In this document: positions 8,236 to 16,906 of the stretch, one piece after another
Layout of the letters: every line of letters begins with the position of its first letter
Position numbering within the stretch: position 1 is the stretch's first letter
Assembly: GCA_045123185.1 (NCBI GenBank)
Contig: JBGVIL010000030.1
Span: forward strand, 1-55,241
From: UBA1231 sp045123185
Lineage (GTDB): Bacteria; Bacillota_I; Bacilli_A; ML615J-28; CAG-313
Direction: 5' to 3'
DNA: 55,241 bases
Position numbers and translations under genes: made by a program
Notes under the pieces: model-generated
The model's input: only the letters and a program-made list of their open reading frames with translations
What the model was told of the DNA's origin: nothing
Databases searched by the model: none

Positions 8236-8349
8236 TTTCTTGACGTTCTTTTATTTTATTCCAATTAATAAAACCATATATATCATTCTGCTTGGTTTCT
8301 TATTGAACTTATCTTCGTAATAATCGCTAAACGTGAACAATAAGTTTTC
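8236..8349 (-). pseudogene. Short decayed coding remnant downstream of the Xre gene
   Basis: On the minus strand an ATG overlaps the Xre stop codon (ATGA). Segments in two frames read like the end of one protein: 'FSDYYEDKFNKK' in one and 'DIYGFINWNKIKERQEK' before a stop in another. This suggests the C-terminal remnant of a third cassette gene broken by frameshifts. The original family is not recognised and the call is tentative. Confidence 0.3.
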
Positions 8350-8986
8350 ATTCTTCAAATAAATCTTCGATTTTGCAACCGAGTATTTTAGTCAACCTAA
8401 ATAGTATATCTGCTTGTGCTTTGTTTATATCGTTATGTCGTTGTTCGTACATTTGTATATTACGAATTGATACTTCTGCCTTTTCAGCAAGTTGTTTTTG
8501 GGATAATCCTGCCGCAGTGCGGATTCTTTTAAGATTTGTTTCTTTTTTGTGAGCATCAATATATTCGTCGGCAACAGAAAAGAACTTTGTTATATCCGCT
8601 TCGTGAAGTGTGTCGTATAACGCTAATACCTTTTCAATAGGAAATGCTTGGCTTATATTAAAAAAAGACGTTGCTTTATAGTTTTGATATTGCGCTAACG
8701 CCCAGCCTGCCCAATAAAATTCGGAACGGCTAAAAAACGGCTTAGGTGCAAGCAATCTACCATTTGATGCAGTAGTATTTACAACATGGTCTAATAAATC
8801 TATTGCAGAATATCCAACTAAAAATCTTGGATTGCCTTTTTCTATTTGTTTTGCCACTTCGGAAGAAGCAAACATATTCCAATATACTTTGGGCTCATAG
8901 CCACAAGCAACTGCGTATTCAAACATTGTACCAATATTTGTAGCAACGATATCTAAATATCTAACGTCATAAGATTTTATCGCCAT
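8348..8986 (-). CDS. Xre-type DNA-binding protein, probable antitoxin of the DUF3990 pair
   Basis: 212 residues. The N-terminal 150 residues form a helical domain I cannot name (MAIKSYDVRYLDIVATN...). The C-terminal 60 residues are a typical Xre/Cro helix-turn-helix (TAAGLSQKQLAEKAEVSIRN, then EDLFEE). It overlaps the upstream DUF3990 gene by 20 bp and has AAGGGGC as ribosome binding site, so the two are translated as a pair. By analogy with toxin/Xre pairs it would neutralise the partner and repress the operon. Base composition and codon use (many CG- and GC-rich codons) differ from neighbours, suggesting recent transfer. Confidence 0.75.
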   Translation of the reverse strand: MAIKSYDVRYLDIVATNIGTMFEYAVACGYEPKVYWNMFASSEVAKQIEKGNPRFLVGYSAIDLLDHVVNTTASNGRLLAPKPFFSRSEFYWAGWALAQYQNYKATSFFNISQAFPIEKVLALYDTLHEADITKFFSVADEYIDAHKKETNLKRIRTAAGLSQKQLAEKAEVSIRNIQMYEQRHNDINKAQADILFRLTKILGCKIEDLFEE

Positions 8987-9638
8987 TTTTAAGCCCCTTT
9001 CTAATAATATCCATTACAAATAAGCCGTCGTACACTGAGTTTTGTCTCTGACCGCTTAAATAAGTTTCTCTTGCTTTCTTATCACGGCTAACACGTTTTA
9101 CGTAATATTCCTTACATTCGGCTAATTCATAACTTATATATTTTACCGTATCAAAAGCTCTTTTAGACTTTAATACTATTTGAATGCCCAAGTCACCAAG
9201 ACGCATAGCTTCGGTGAGTTGTTCAACGGAAATTGTATTGTTGATGAAATCCTTTGCAAAACTAAAATAAGAGTCATCTGCACGATAACCAATAATTACA
9301 TCATATTCTTCTACGTTAACGTAAAAGTTTTCTAATATATACTCTTTTGCTTGTGCAGAAATAGGGGTATTTGTGTCAAACGTTCTAAACTTCAATAAAA
9401 GCGCCATCCAATTGAGAATAGAATATTTTTCTTCTCGTAAATCTAAAACTTTATAAGCGCTTAAATCAATTTCATATTGATTAGCATATCCGTTCGTTTC
9501 ATTGTTAGAACAAGCCCATTCTTTTGCAAGTTCAACATTTTCAGTACAGTAAAAACCTAACCCGTAATCATTCTTTTTATTTCCTTTACCAAATTCGGGC
9601 TTTTCAATAATATCTTTTGAACCGTGATATATAATCAT
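8967..9638 (-). CDS. DUF3990-family protein, putative ADP-ribosyltransferase-fold toxin
   Basis: 223 residues. YHGS at residues 4-7 and the motif KNDYGLGFYCTENVELAKEW at about 22-41 match the DUF3990 pattern 'HGS...DFGxGFYxT...A..WA', which I recall as related to ADP-ribosyltransferase-like folds. A conserved VIIGYRADDSYF segment is in the middle. It is the first gene of a two-gene operon with its own strong promoter and is followed by an overlapping Xre gene. A toxin or effector role is inferred from fold and context and is not shown. It looks horizontally acquired. Confidence 0.75.
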   Translation of the reverse strand: MIIYHGSKDIIEKPEFGKGNKKNDYGLGFYCTENVELAKEWACSNNETNGYANQYEIDLSAYKVLDLREEKYSILNWMALLLKFRTFDTNTPISAQAKEYILENFYVNVEEYDVIIGYRADDSYFSFAKDFINNTISVEQLTEAMRLGDLGIQIVLKSKRAFDTVKYISYELAECKEYYVKRVSRDKKARETYLSGQRQNSVYDGLFVMDIIRKGLKNGDKIL

Positions 9639-9661
9639 AATACTTCACCATCCTTGTTTAC

Positions 9662-9690
9662 ATTATATCATTAAAATGTCATCTCGTCAA
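9662..9690 (-). promoter_or_regulatory. Promoter of the DUF3990/Xre operon
   Basis: Minus strand: -35 TTGACG (9690-9685), a 17-base spacer, -10 TATAAT (9667-9662). Confidence 0.85.
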
Positions 9691-9720
9691 TATATTATGC
9701 CCCAAAATCAAAAATTTTCA

Positions 9721-9971
9721 TTAAAATGATATAGCAAAATATGGACTTCTTCGAAATGTTAAGTACACCGCCAGAAAACTAATTGTTACAGATATTGTAC
9801 TAGGTATTAAATTAGTTGTATTAAATATCATTGAAGTAACACCACTTATTAAAGCAAACAATGTTAAATAGTTTGTTTTATCAAATAATATAAAAGATAT
9901 CAAAATTAATATTGTTGAGCTTAACCATAAGATAATTCTTGTTTAGTAAAGTACGTAATAATTTTATTCAT
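9721..9971 (-). pseudogene. pnuC: Decayed pnuC-like nicotinamide riboside transporter
   Basis: A normal AGGAGGAAAA ribosome binding site and ATG at 9971 begin MNKIITYFTKQELSYG and then hit a stop. Shifting frame continues LWLSSTILILISFILFDKTN and then LFALISGVTSMIFN. This matches the N-terminus of PnuC (ELxLWLSS..LI..SF.IFDK..YLTLxASLIGVTSLIFN). After this the frame diverges and stops at about 80 residues, where PnuC has over 200. So it carries a frameshift and a large 3' loss. The family call is from memory of the conserved N-terminal pattern. Confidence 0.65.
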
Positions 9972-9981
9972 TTTTCCTCCT

Positions 9982-10036
9982 AAAAAAAAGCATCCGCATA
10001 CACATCTTCAAAGACTAACGATGTGTAAACGAATGC
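9982..10036 (-). terminator. Terminator/attenuator hairpin between the AEC gene and the pnuC remnant
   Basis: On the minus strand a long imperfect stem (GCATTCG...ACACATC / GATGTGT...CGGATGC) with a 13-base loop is followed by eight T. It lies 30 bases after the AEC stop and 11 bases before the pnuC start. It may simply end the AEC transcript, or it may have been the expression platform of a leader controlling pnuC. Confidence 0.8.
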
Positions 10037-10065
10037 ATGTATTGCATTATACTACCCGGTGGCAG

Positions 10066-11121
10066 TTACATAAATATATTAAATGTTGAAAAATATTTAA
10101 CTAAGATAAATAAAAGAGGGAATGCTACTACACTTAATATTATTGTAAGTAGACAAACTCTACTAGCCATTTGATCATGGTTTTTAAATCTAGTCGCATA
10201 AGTACTAAGTACTGCCGATACAGGCGCACTATATCCAAGTACTAATACAGCTAAACTATATTCATTAAAATCAATTAATTTTAGTGATTGTAAAATTGTA
10301 ATAATTAATAAAATTACTAATGGTAAAACAAATGTTTTTAAAACAGCGCTAATCCATGCGGCTTTATCAAGTAAGGCATCTTTAATTTTTGCTTCACCCA
10401 AAATAGATCCAATTACAATCATCGCAAGTGGTGTTGTTAAGTTAGATGCCATCTTAATAAACATATATATACTAGATAATGTTTGATCTATTCTAAAGAT
10501 TGAATATTCTTTCAAGTTAACAGTTACCTTAGGCATGATGCCTTGTGTAACCCAAATAACTAATCCAATTATCATACATATCATAATTGGATTTAAAGTA
10601 ATCTTCTTAATTGAGTCTTTTAAACTATCTTTACTTAGTTTAAGTCTTGCCATTTTCATGTAACAATATATATATAACATTATTCTAAATGATAGTGTCA
10701 TCATATTCGCAGGAATCAAAAATTCAGGATTTCCATTATATACAGCATTAAGAATTGGAATCGTAAAGAATGTTATTTGACCAATTGAAACAAATAAAGC
10801 ATATATATTTCGGTCATCTTTTGGTTTTTTAATATAAATTAATTTTCCAATAAATATTAATAAAATATAAAAGACAAAAGACAAAATAAAAACAACAATG
10901 TTTTCTTTAAAAGCTTCTTTACTAAAATCAGTCATGAATGCACAAAAGGCCATAGCCGGTAAAGTAATGTTTAATAAAATAAACGTTAAAGCTTTTTTAG
11001 TATCTTGTGTGATAATATTTTTATGTCTTAAAATAAAGCCAATAAAGATAAATGCAAGGGCTGAAAACACTGCACCTATGAAATTATTGTCTGTTAAAAT
11101 TTCCACAATTACATCTAACAT
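10066..11121 (-). CDS. AEC-family membrane transporter
   Basis: 351 residues with about ten hydrophobic helices in two halves, typical of the auxin-efflux-carrier/MleP permease family (small organic acid or related transport). Recognisable features are FIGFILRHKNII near residue 27, ITLPAMAF and the C-terminal half beginning LTTPLAMIVIGSILGEAKI. The charged loop 'RLKLSKDSLKDSIKKIT' lies mid-protein. GGAG precedes the ATG at 11121. Substrate unknown. It is transcribed alone from its own promoter and divergent from padR. Confidence 0.88.
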   Translation of the reverse strand: MLDVIVEILTDNNFIGAVFSALAFIFIGFILRHKNIITQDTKKALTFILLNITLPAMAFCAFMTDFSKEAFKENIVVFILSFVFYILLIFIGKLIYIKKPKDDRNIYALFVSIGQITFFTIPILNAVYNGNPEFLIPANMMTLSFRIMLYIYCYMKMARLKLSKDSLKDSIKKITLNPIMICMIIGLVIWVTQGIMPKVTVNLKEYSIFRIDQTLSSIYMFIKMASNLTTPLAMIVIGSILGEAKIKDALLDKAAWISAVLKTFVLPLVILLIITILQSLKLIDFNEYSLAVLVLGYSAPVSAVLSTYATRFKNHDQMASRVCLLTIILSVVAFPLLFILVKYFSTFNIFM

Positions 11122-11150
11122 AGTAAACTCCTACGATTCTTTACTAATCA

Positions 11151-11179
11151 ATTATACACTATTTTTATTATTAATTCAA
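11151..11179 (-). promoter_or_regulatory. Promoter of the AEC transporter
   Basis: Minus strand: -35 TTGAAT (11179-11174), a 17-base spacer, -10 TATAAT (11156-11151). Confidence 0.75.
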
Positions 11180-11213
11180 CTAATCATAATTGTAAATAAT
11201 ATTATCATTATGT

Positions 11214-11243
11214 TTGACTATAAATAATACTTCGTGATATGAT
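11214..11243 (+). promoter_or_regulatory. Promoter of the padR operon
   Basis: -35 TTGACT (11214-11219), an 18-base spacer, -10 TATGAT (11238-11243). Confidence 0.65.
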
Positions 11244-11248
11244 GTATT
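11226..11248. promoter_or_regulatory. Candidate PadR operator over the -10 box
   Basis: An inverted repeat AATAC-N13-GTATT spans the -10 region of the padR promoter. PadR regulators typically bind interrupted palindromes with ATAC/GTAT-type half sites and repress themselves, so autoregulation is likely. Confidence 0.5.
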
Positions 11249-11267
11249 ATGTTAGAAGGAGTATACT

Positions 11268-11588
11268 ATGGACATTCAATTAAAACGTGGTATTTTAGAT
11301 GTATGTGTCTTAACAGCGATCAAAGATAATGATTCCTATGGTTATCAAATTATTAAAGATGTTAAACCATATATTGAGATTACCGAATCAACATTATACA
11401 CGATATTAAAAAGATTAGAAACTGCTGATATGTTAACAGTATATAGTATTGAACATAATGGCAGATTAAGAAAATACTATCACATTACAAGTACAGGTTT
11501 AAAACGAATTGAAGAGTTTAAAAAAGAATGGCACGAAGTAATGTTGATATACAAATTTATTACTAAAGGAGAAAGTGACAATGAATAA
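11268..11588 (+). CDS. PadR-family transcriptional regulator
   Basis: 106 residues, the short PadR type: a winged helix (LDVCVLTAIKDNDSYGYQII, then ITESTLYTILKRLETADML) and one dimerisation helix. GAAGGAG precedes the ATG. It overlaps the next gene by 8 bp. This PadR-HAAS-DUF4097 order is common in Gram-positive bacteria, where PadR represses the operon in response to envelope conditions. Confidence 0.93.
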   Translation: MDIQLKRGILDVCVLTAIKDNDSYGYQIIKDVKPYIEITESTLYTILKRLETADMLTVYSIEHNGRLRKYYHITSTGLKRIEEFKKEWHEVMLIYKFITKGESDNE

Positions 11589-12186
11589 ATTAGAGTTTAT
11601 TAATATTTTAAAACAAAAGCTTTCACTTCTTCCACAAAACGAACTAGATGAAAGAATCAACTTTTATAGTGAAATCATTGATGATTATATTGAAGATGGT
11701 ATTAGTGAAGAAGACGCAGTATCAAAACTTGGAAGTATTGATGATGTTGTAAGTGAAGTCTTAAAAGATACATCAATTCTAAAACTTGCTAAAAATAAAT
11801 TTAAACCAAAAACTAAACTAGAACCTTGGGTTATCTTATTAATAATTTTAAGTTTTCCAATTTGGTTTACTTTACTAGTATCTTTTCTCTCTGTAGTTTT
11901 ATCACTATACGTTAGCTTTTGGTCGATAGTTATTTCCCTTTGGGCAGTCTTTGGAACATTAATCGCATGTGCTGTCGGTGGAATAACATCAGGTATTGTC
12001 TTCTTATTTACAAATAGTCAAATGACTGGATTATTACTAATATCAGTTGGTTTAATATGTAGTGGACTTGCTGTATTTTGTTACTTTGGTATTGTAACAT
12101 TAACAAAACTACTTTTGAAATTTGGTAAGTTTGTTATATTATCAATTAAGAAATTGTTTATTAGAAAGGAGAATAAAAATGACTAA
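11581..12186 (+). CDS. HAAS/DUF1700-domain membrane protein
   Basis: 201 residues. The N-terminal 60 residues are the HAAS signalling domain (FINILKQKLSLLPQNELDER...ISEEDAVSKLGSIDDVV). A basic linker follows, then four hydrophobic segments of a DUF1700 membrane module. The ATG with AAAGGAG 9 bases upstream is chosen over an in-frame GTG two codons before. It is thought to sense the membrane together with the adjacent PadR and DUF4097 proteins; the precise role is unknown. Confidence 0.9.
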   Translation: MNKLEFINILKQKLSLLPQNELDERINFYSEIIDDYIEDGISEEDAVSKLGSIDDVVSEVLKDTSILKLAKNKFKPKTKLEPWVILLIILSFPIWFTLLVSFLSVVLSLYVSFWSIVISLWAVFGTLIACAVGGITSGIVFLFTNSQMTGLLLISVGLICSGLAVFCYFGIVTLTKLLLKFGKFVILSIKKLFIRKENKND

Positions 12187-13138
12187 GAAAACAAAAGGTT
12201 TATTTCTTATTGGTGGACTATTAATTCTTGTTGGACTTACAATTAGTTTAATTGTATTAATCAATAATAAATTTGATTTTTCAAAGTTTGATAATTCTTC
12301 ATATATAACTAATACCCACGAACTTAATGATTCATTTAGTGATATAGTTATTAATTCTGATACTGCCGATATTGAGTTTATATATAGTTTGGACGGATTA
12401 AATAAAGTAGAATGTTTTGAATCAGAAAAAGAAATCCATAGTGTTACAGTATCAAACAATAAATTAGAAATCAATGTTACAAATAACCGCAAATGGTATG
12501 ATTACATAGGATTCAACTTTAAGACACCAAAGATTAAAATCTATCTTAACCAGTTTTTATATAATTCACTAGTTATTAAAGAAGATACTGGTAATATTAA
12601 TATCCCTGATGAATTTAATTTTACAAGCATTAATATTAATGCTTCAACTGGAAATGTAACATGTTTCGCAGATACTTTAGAATTAACTAAAATTAATTTA
12701 TCAACGGGTAATGTTTTATTAAATCATGTTCAAAGTAAAAACATCGAAATTAATACTTCAACTGGAAATATTAATTTAAACAATATCAAAGCTACTAATA
12801 TTAAATTAAATACTTCAACTGGTCAAAATACACTAACAGATATTATTACTACTAATTTAGAATCAGATGGTTCTACTGGAGATATTATCTTAAATAATGT
12901 AATTGGTTCTAAATTTATAATTGAACGTTCAACTGGTGATATTTTATTTAACGCATCAGACGCAAGTGAAATATATCTTGAAACTGATACTGGTGATGTT
13001 ACAGGAACATTACTTAGTAATAAGATCTTTATGTATGATACAGACACTGGTGATGTTTCATTACCTAGTGTTATGAGTGGTGGAAAATGTCAGATTGAAA
13101 CGGATACTGGAGATATTAAAATTTCGATTGTAGAATAA
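12179..13138 (+). CDS. DUF4097 beta-helix membrane-anchored protein
   Basis: 319 residues. One N-terminal membrane segment (residues about 8-28) anchors an outward beta-solenoid. Its rungs recur about every 20 residues with the signatures 'STGNI', 'STGDI' and 'DTGDV', as in DUF4097/adhesin-like proteins. It overlaps the HAAS gene by 8 bp; the ATG is set by AAAGGAG. Last gene of the padR operon, followed by a terminator. Function of the solenoid is unknown. Confidence 0.9.
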   Translation: MTKKTKGLFLIGGLLILVGLTISLIVLINNKFDFSKFDNSSYITNTHELNDSFSDIVINSDTADIEFIYSLDGLNKVECFESEKEIHSVTVSNNKLEINVTNNRKWYDYIGFNFKTPKIKIYLNQFLYNSLVIKEDTGNINIPDEFNFTSININASTGNVTCFADTLELTKINLSTGNVLLNHVQSKNIEINTSTGNINLNNIKATNIKLNTSTGQNTLTDIITTNLESDGSTGDIILNNVIGSKFIIERSTGDILFNASDASEIYLETDTGDVTGTLLSNKIFMYDTDTGDVSLPSVMSGGKCQIETDTGDIKISIVE

Positions 13139-13176
13139 AATAATAACCTCATTCTTTTGAATGAGGTTATTTTCTT
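13139..13176. terminator. Bidirectional terminator between the padR and murQ operons
   Basis: AATAACCTCATTC, loop TTTT, GAATGAGGTTATT, with T- or A-rich flanks on both sides. It separates the convergent operons. Confidence 0.85.
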
Positions 13177-13910
13177 TATTTAGTTAAAAAATTAATAACG
13201 TGTTCGTTAAATTGTTTTCTGTGTTTTACATCTGTATAACAGTGTGACGCACCATCAATTTGATGGAACTCAGCATTCTTATAAATAGATGCATATTTTT
13301 TACCGTATTCAATTGGCACTGATTGGTCAGCTTCACCATGAATAATACATACAGGATTTGTGAAGTTTTCGATTCCTCCGAATAAATCCAATCCTTCAAA
13401 TGAATCTGCAAAATCATAACACATTAAATATCCACCCATGTCAATGTTTCTATCATCAACCCATCTTGTAGATCTTTCAAAATATGCTCTTGCATGTTCA
13501 TCCATACATCCAGCAGGTGCACAAAGAATTAGTTTATCAATTCTATTTTGGAAGTGACTACTCATACAACCTGCTACTGCACCACCCATTGAGAAACCTA
13601 AAACAATTAGTGGTTGGTCTTTTTTAATTTCCATTGCATATTCAATAATATTAATCGCATCATTTAGTTCAGTTCTAAAAGTCATATCTTTAAAGTAACC
13701 ATCACTCATTCCGCTTCCCATAAAATCAAAGCGAATTGAACTAAAACCATTTTTAGCAAGTTCATCAGAAAGTACTTTAAATAAATATCCATTTTCGTTT
13801 AAATGTCCAGTAAATCCATGGAACATTACAACTAACCCTTTAGAGTTTTCTACTTCGTTGTAAAGACCACGAAGTGTATAATCTTTTTTAAGTTCGACAA
13901 ATTTAATCAT
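13176..13910 (-). CDS. Alpha/beta hydrolase (esterase/lipase-like)
   Basis: 244 residues, cytoplasmic. The nucleophile elbow is GFSMGG and the oxyanion motif MFHGFTGH. The acid is in HGEADQSVP and the catalytic His in GASHCYTD. It resembles carboxylesterases and acyl hydrolases acting on small esters. It is the last gene of the MurNAc operon and its start overlaps the murQ stop by one base (TAATG), implying translational coupling. It may remove ester groups, such as O-acetyl from MurNAc, but this is inference from context. Confidence 0.85.
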   Translation of the reverse strand: MIKFVELKKDYTLRGLYNEVENSKGLVVMFHGFTGHLNENGYLFKVLSDELAKNGFSSIRFDFMGSGMSDGYFKDMTFRTELNDAINIIEYAMEIKKDQPLIVLGFSMGGAVAGCMSSHFQNRIDKLILCAPAGCMDEHARAYFERSTRWVDDRNIDMGGYLMCYDFADSFEGLDLFGGIENFTNPVCIIHGEADQSVPIEYGKKYASIYKNAEFHQIDGASHCYTDVKHRKQFNEHVINFLTK

Positions 13911-14815
13911 TATTTAATCTCCTTTAATGCTTTTTGAATATGATTATCATTTCTAGCTAAAATTTCTTCTACTTGTTTAGGACATTCAATATTAGAAAGA
14001 TATGCGAAGATTACTTTTTTAACTGTTCCATATTTTTGTAATAATTCGTTTGCTTTTTCAGTATCACATTCACAAACTTCAGCAATTATACCTAGTTGAC
14101 GAGCAACAAGCTTTTCATTTGTTGCTTTAAGATCAATCATTAAGTTTTTATAAACGTGTCCAAGTCTAACCATTGTTGCAGTTGAAATCATATTACAAAT
14201 TAGTTTTTGAGCTGTTCCTGATTTCATACGAGTTGATCCACTAATTACTTCTGAACCAGTTACTGCTTCTACTGGAAAGTCAACAAGTGTTGCCATAATA
14301 CTGTTTTTGGCATTAACAATACAACCAGTTATGCAGCCTTTACTTTTAGCATATTCAATACCAGAAATAACATATGGTGTTCTTCCACTTGCGGCAATAC
14401 CAACAATTACATCTTTATCTGTAACATTAACGTAGTCTAGATCTTCAATAGCTAAAGTCTTACTATCTTCTGCACCTTCAACAGCTTTTGAAAAAGCATC
14501 TCTACCACCAGCAAGTAAACACATAACTTGTTCATCACTTACACCATAAGTTGGTGGACATTCAACAGCATCTAAAAGACCAATTCTTCCGCTTGTTCCT
14601 GCTCCCATATATATTAATCTTCCACCAAGGCGTAGTTTTTCAACAATTGCATCAACTAATTTGGCAACTTGTTCAAGCGCTCCTTCAACACTTAGTGGTA
14701 CAGTTTTATCTTCATTATTAATTAAACGAACGATTTCTAAAGAGTTTAATTGGTCAATTCCTCTTGTTTGTTCGTTTCTTCCTTCTGTTGTAATATTCTT
14801 AATATTAATACTCAT
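13910..14815 (-). CDS. murQ: N-acetylmuramic acid 6-phosphate etherase
   Basis: 301 residues. It cleaves the D-lactyl ether of MurNAc-6-phosphate to give GlcNAc-6-phosphate and lactate in the cytoplasm. SIS-fold hallmarks are present: MGAGTSGRIGLLDAVECPPT (about 70-89), GIAASGRTPYVI and SGSTRMKSGTAQK, with a C-terminal UBA-like helical tail. Length is typical. AGGAG precedes the ATG. It sits after anmK, whose product, MurNAc-6-phosphate, is its substrate. Confidence 0.97.
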   Translation of the reverse strand: MSINIKNITTEGRNEQTRGIDQLNSLEIVRLINNEDKTVPLSVEGALEQVAKLVDAIVEKLRLGGRLIYMGAGTSGRIGLLDAVECPPTYGVSDEQVMCLLAGGRDAFSKAVEGAEDSKTLAIEDLDYVNVTDKDVIVGIAASGRTPYVISGIEYAKSKGCITGCIVNAKNSIMATLVDFPVEAVTGSEVISGSTRMKSGTAQKLICNMISTATMVRLGHVYKNLMIDLKATNEKLVARQLGIIAEVCECDTEKANELLQKYGTVKKVIFAYLSNIECPKQVEEILARNDNHIQKALKEIK

Positions 14816-14824
14816 TTTATTCTC

Positions 14825-15976
14825 CTATTTAATAACTGGCGGTAAAATTATACTACCAAGTGATAAGTTATCGATACTTCCTGTAACGCTTCTTAAATTA
14901 CTTGCTTGATTAGTAAGCCTTAAGTAACCTAAGATTGAAAAAGCATATGCTTCTTTCGCATCTGCAGATATATTATACTCATCGATTTTTTGTAGAGTAT
15001 AATCATTACTTTTTAAGTCTTCCATAATAACTGGATTATTACATCCACCACCTGCTGGAATTAATACACCATCAAATTCTTTAAAGAATTTCTTAATTTG
15101 GTATTTAACAACATGTGATGTTAAAGCAGTTACAGTTCTTATAATATCTTCATTTTTCAATTTTAATTCTTTTGATAAATTTAAAATATAGTTAATATAT
15201 TCTTCATTATATTTTTCTCGACCGGTTGATTTTGGATATGGTTGATTATAATATTCATCTTGCATTAAAGTATCAAGTAATTCTTTTGATATTTTTCCTT
15301 TTAACGCAATACGACCATCTTCATCATATGGTAAATTGTATAGTTTCATCATTAAACCATCAATTAACATATTACCCGGTCCGGTGTCAAACGCAACAAC
15401 ATCTTCTTGTTTTTTACTTTTTGGTATATATGTAATATTACTAATACCACCAATATTTAAAAGAATTGCTGGTGCTTTATCTTTAAACAATAAATAGTCA
15501 ATAACAGGTACTAGTGGTGCACCACAACCACCTGCTGAAATGTCTAAACTTCTAAAATCAAAAACAACTGTTTTATTTAGTTTGTAACTAATATATGAAG
15601 CATCACCAATTTGTAAAGTAGATGGGAATGTTCCATCAATAGATTCCGGGTTATGCCAAATAGTTTGACCATGATTTGCAATAAATGAAATATCATCAAT
15701 ATTAGTATTAGTATCTTTTAAAAATTTGTTTATCGCATTAACATACTCAATTCCTAGTTCTTTATTTAAAGAACATATAAGTTGAACATTAGAAGTATCT
15801 AATTTTGACGCATTTAAGATTTTTTGTTTTAATTCATCACGATAAGAATAACTTCTAAATTGAATTAATTCATGATTATTATTATGATGACTGGCAAGGC
15901 ATACATCAATACCATCTAATGATGTACCACTCATTAAACCAATACTATATACTTTTTCTTTTAAATCAATTAACAT
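14825..15976 (-). CDS. anmK: Anhydro-N-acetylmuramic acid kinase
   Basis: 383 residues. It opens and phosphorylates 1,6-anhydroMurNAc to MurNAc-6-phosphate. The N-terminal GLMSGTSLDGIDV phosphate loop, NHGQTIWHNP, GGCGAPLVPVID and AFDTGPGNMLID are family signatures. I take the ATG at 15976, preceded by TTGGAG, rather than the TTG four codons earlier, which contains that ribosome binding site. It overlaps the upstream kinase gene by 7 bp. AnhydroMurNAc arises from lytic transglycosylases, so the locus also handles that form of wall debris. Confidence 0.96.
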   Translation of the reverse strand: MLIDLKEKVYSIGLMSGTSLDGIDVCLASHHNNNHELIQFRSYSYRDELKQKILNASKLDTSNVQLICSLNKELGIEYVNAINKFLKDTNTNIDDISFIANHGQTIWHNPESIDGTFPSTLQIGDASYISYKLNKTVVFDFRSLDISAGGCGAPLVPVIDYLLFKDKAPAILLNIGGISNITYIPKSKKQEDVVAFDTGPGNMLIDGLMMKLYNLPYDEDGRIALKGKISKELLDTLMQDEYYNQPYPKSTGREKYNEEYINYILNLSKELKLKNEDIIRTVTALTSHVVKYQIKKFFKEFDGVLIPAGGGCNNPVIMEDLKSNDYTLQKIDEYNISADAKEAYAFSILGYLRLTNQASNLRSVTGSIDNLSLGSIILPPVIK

Positions 15977-16905
15977 GTTTTTCTCCAATTTCTAATTGCA
16001 AGATAATAACAACCCATTACTGCATTAGAATCAACATTTACTATTTTAAACTGTTTATTGTTAAGTTTTAAGTGATTTTCAAAACTTTCTAATAAAACAG
16101 GATTGTTACGCCAGAAACCGCCAACAAGGCCCAAAATCGCGCCATTAGGGATTTTTAAGGTGTTGGTTATTGTAGTTACTTGGGTAGCTAAATAAAAACC
16201 TTGTTTTTGAACATTGTTTTTTGCTGTTTTATAAATATTAGTGTTTGAATTACTACTATTTAAAATATTCATAACATTATATACAAATGATGCCATCTCA
16301 GATTTTGTATGTGCATAAAAGTATGTTTTAAGGCTTGGAAAATCTAAACACTTTGTCCAACTTAATAAAGCTAAATCATATTCATCATATGGTATACCAT
16401 GTTCATATTTTCTTTTAATTTCTAAAACTGATTTATGAATCAAAGAATAACCTGATCCTTCTTCTTCTAATAATTGGCCACCTCCACCAACAATCATAAA
16501 CTTATTATTGTTGATTGCGCATGTCGCATTACCAGTACCACTTACTACTAAAATACCGTAATCAATTTGATTTTTTAAAATCGAATGTAAACTCATTTCT
16601 GCATCAGTTACGATATCGACATTTACACCAAACTTATTGTGTATGTCATTTTTTAAATCTTCTACATTATCTACACGACCAAGACCAGAAATACCTAGTT
16701 CAATGAACACAAGTTCGTATTCATTTTTTAAAGTATTATAAACATTATCGATGCCTTCATATATATTCTTAAGCGCAAGGTCATAATCAACTGCTGGACT
16801 TCCTACACCATTATGATATTCATAGATGATGTTACCATCTAAATCAATACCACATGTTAGGGTTTTAGTTCCACCAGATTCCATACACAAAAAATATGGT
16901 TTCAT
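15970..16905 (-). CDS. murK: BadF/BcrA-family amino-sugar kinase, MurK-like
   Basis: 311 residues of the ASKHA fold. Residues 6-20 (CMESGGTKTLTCGID) form the first phosphate loop. Others are VTDAEMSLHS, VVSGTGNATCAI, and GGGGQLLEEEGSGYSL where the family usually has GGwGxxxgDEGSGyxiG. Such enzymes phosphorylate GlcNAc and, in Clostridium MurK, MurNAc as well. Location between mupG and anmK/murQ makes a dual GlcNAc/MurNAc kinase the best guess. AGGAG precedes the ATG; overlaps anmK. Confidence 0.85.
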   Translation of the reverse strand: MKPYFLCMESGGTKTLTCGIDLDGNIIYEYHNGVGSPAVDYDLALKNIYEGIDNVYNTLKNEYELVFIELGISGLGRVDNVEDLKNDIHNKFGVNVDIVTDAEMSLHSILKNQIDYGILVVSGTGNATCAINNNKFMIVGGGGQLLEEEGSGYSLIHKSVLEIKRKYEHGIPYDEYDLALLSWTKCLDFPSLKTYFYAHTKSEMASFVYNVMNILNSSNSNTNIYKTAKNNVQKQGFYLATQVTTITNTLKIPNGAILGLVGGFWRNNPVLLESFENHLKLNNKQFKIVNVDSNAVMGCYYLAIRNWRKTC

Positions 16906-16906
16906 A

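Noticed and set aside
8347..8349. ATGA overlap as the start of a 22-codon third gene of the toxin-like cassette
   Set aside because: The product MKTYCSRLAIITKISSIRNQ.. has no sensible composition, and other frames carry better coding-like remnants; kept only as a pseudogene fragment.
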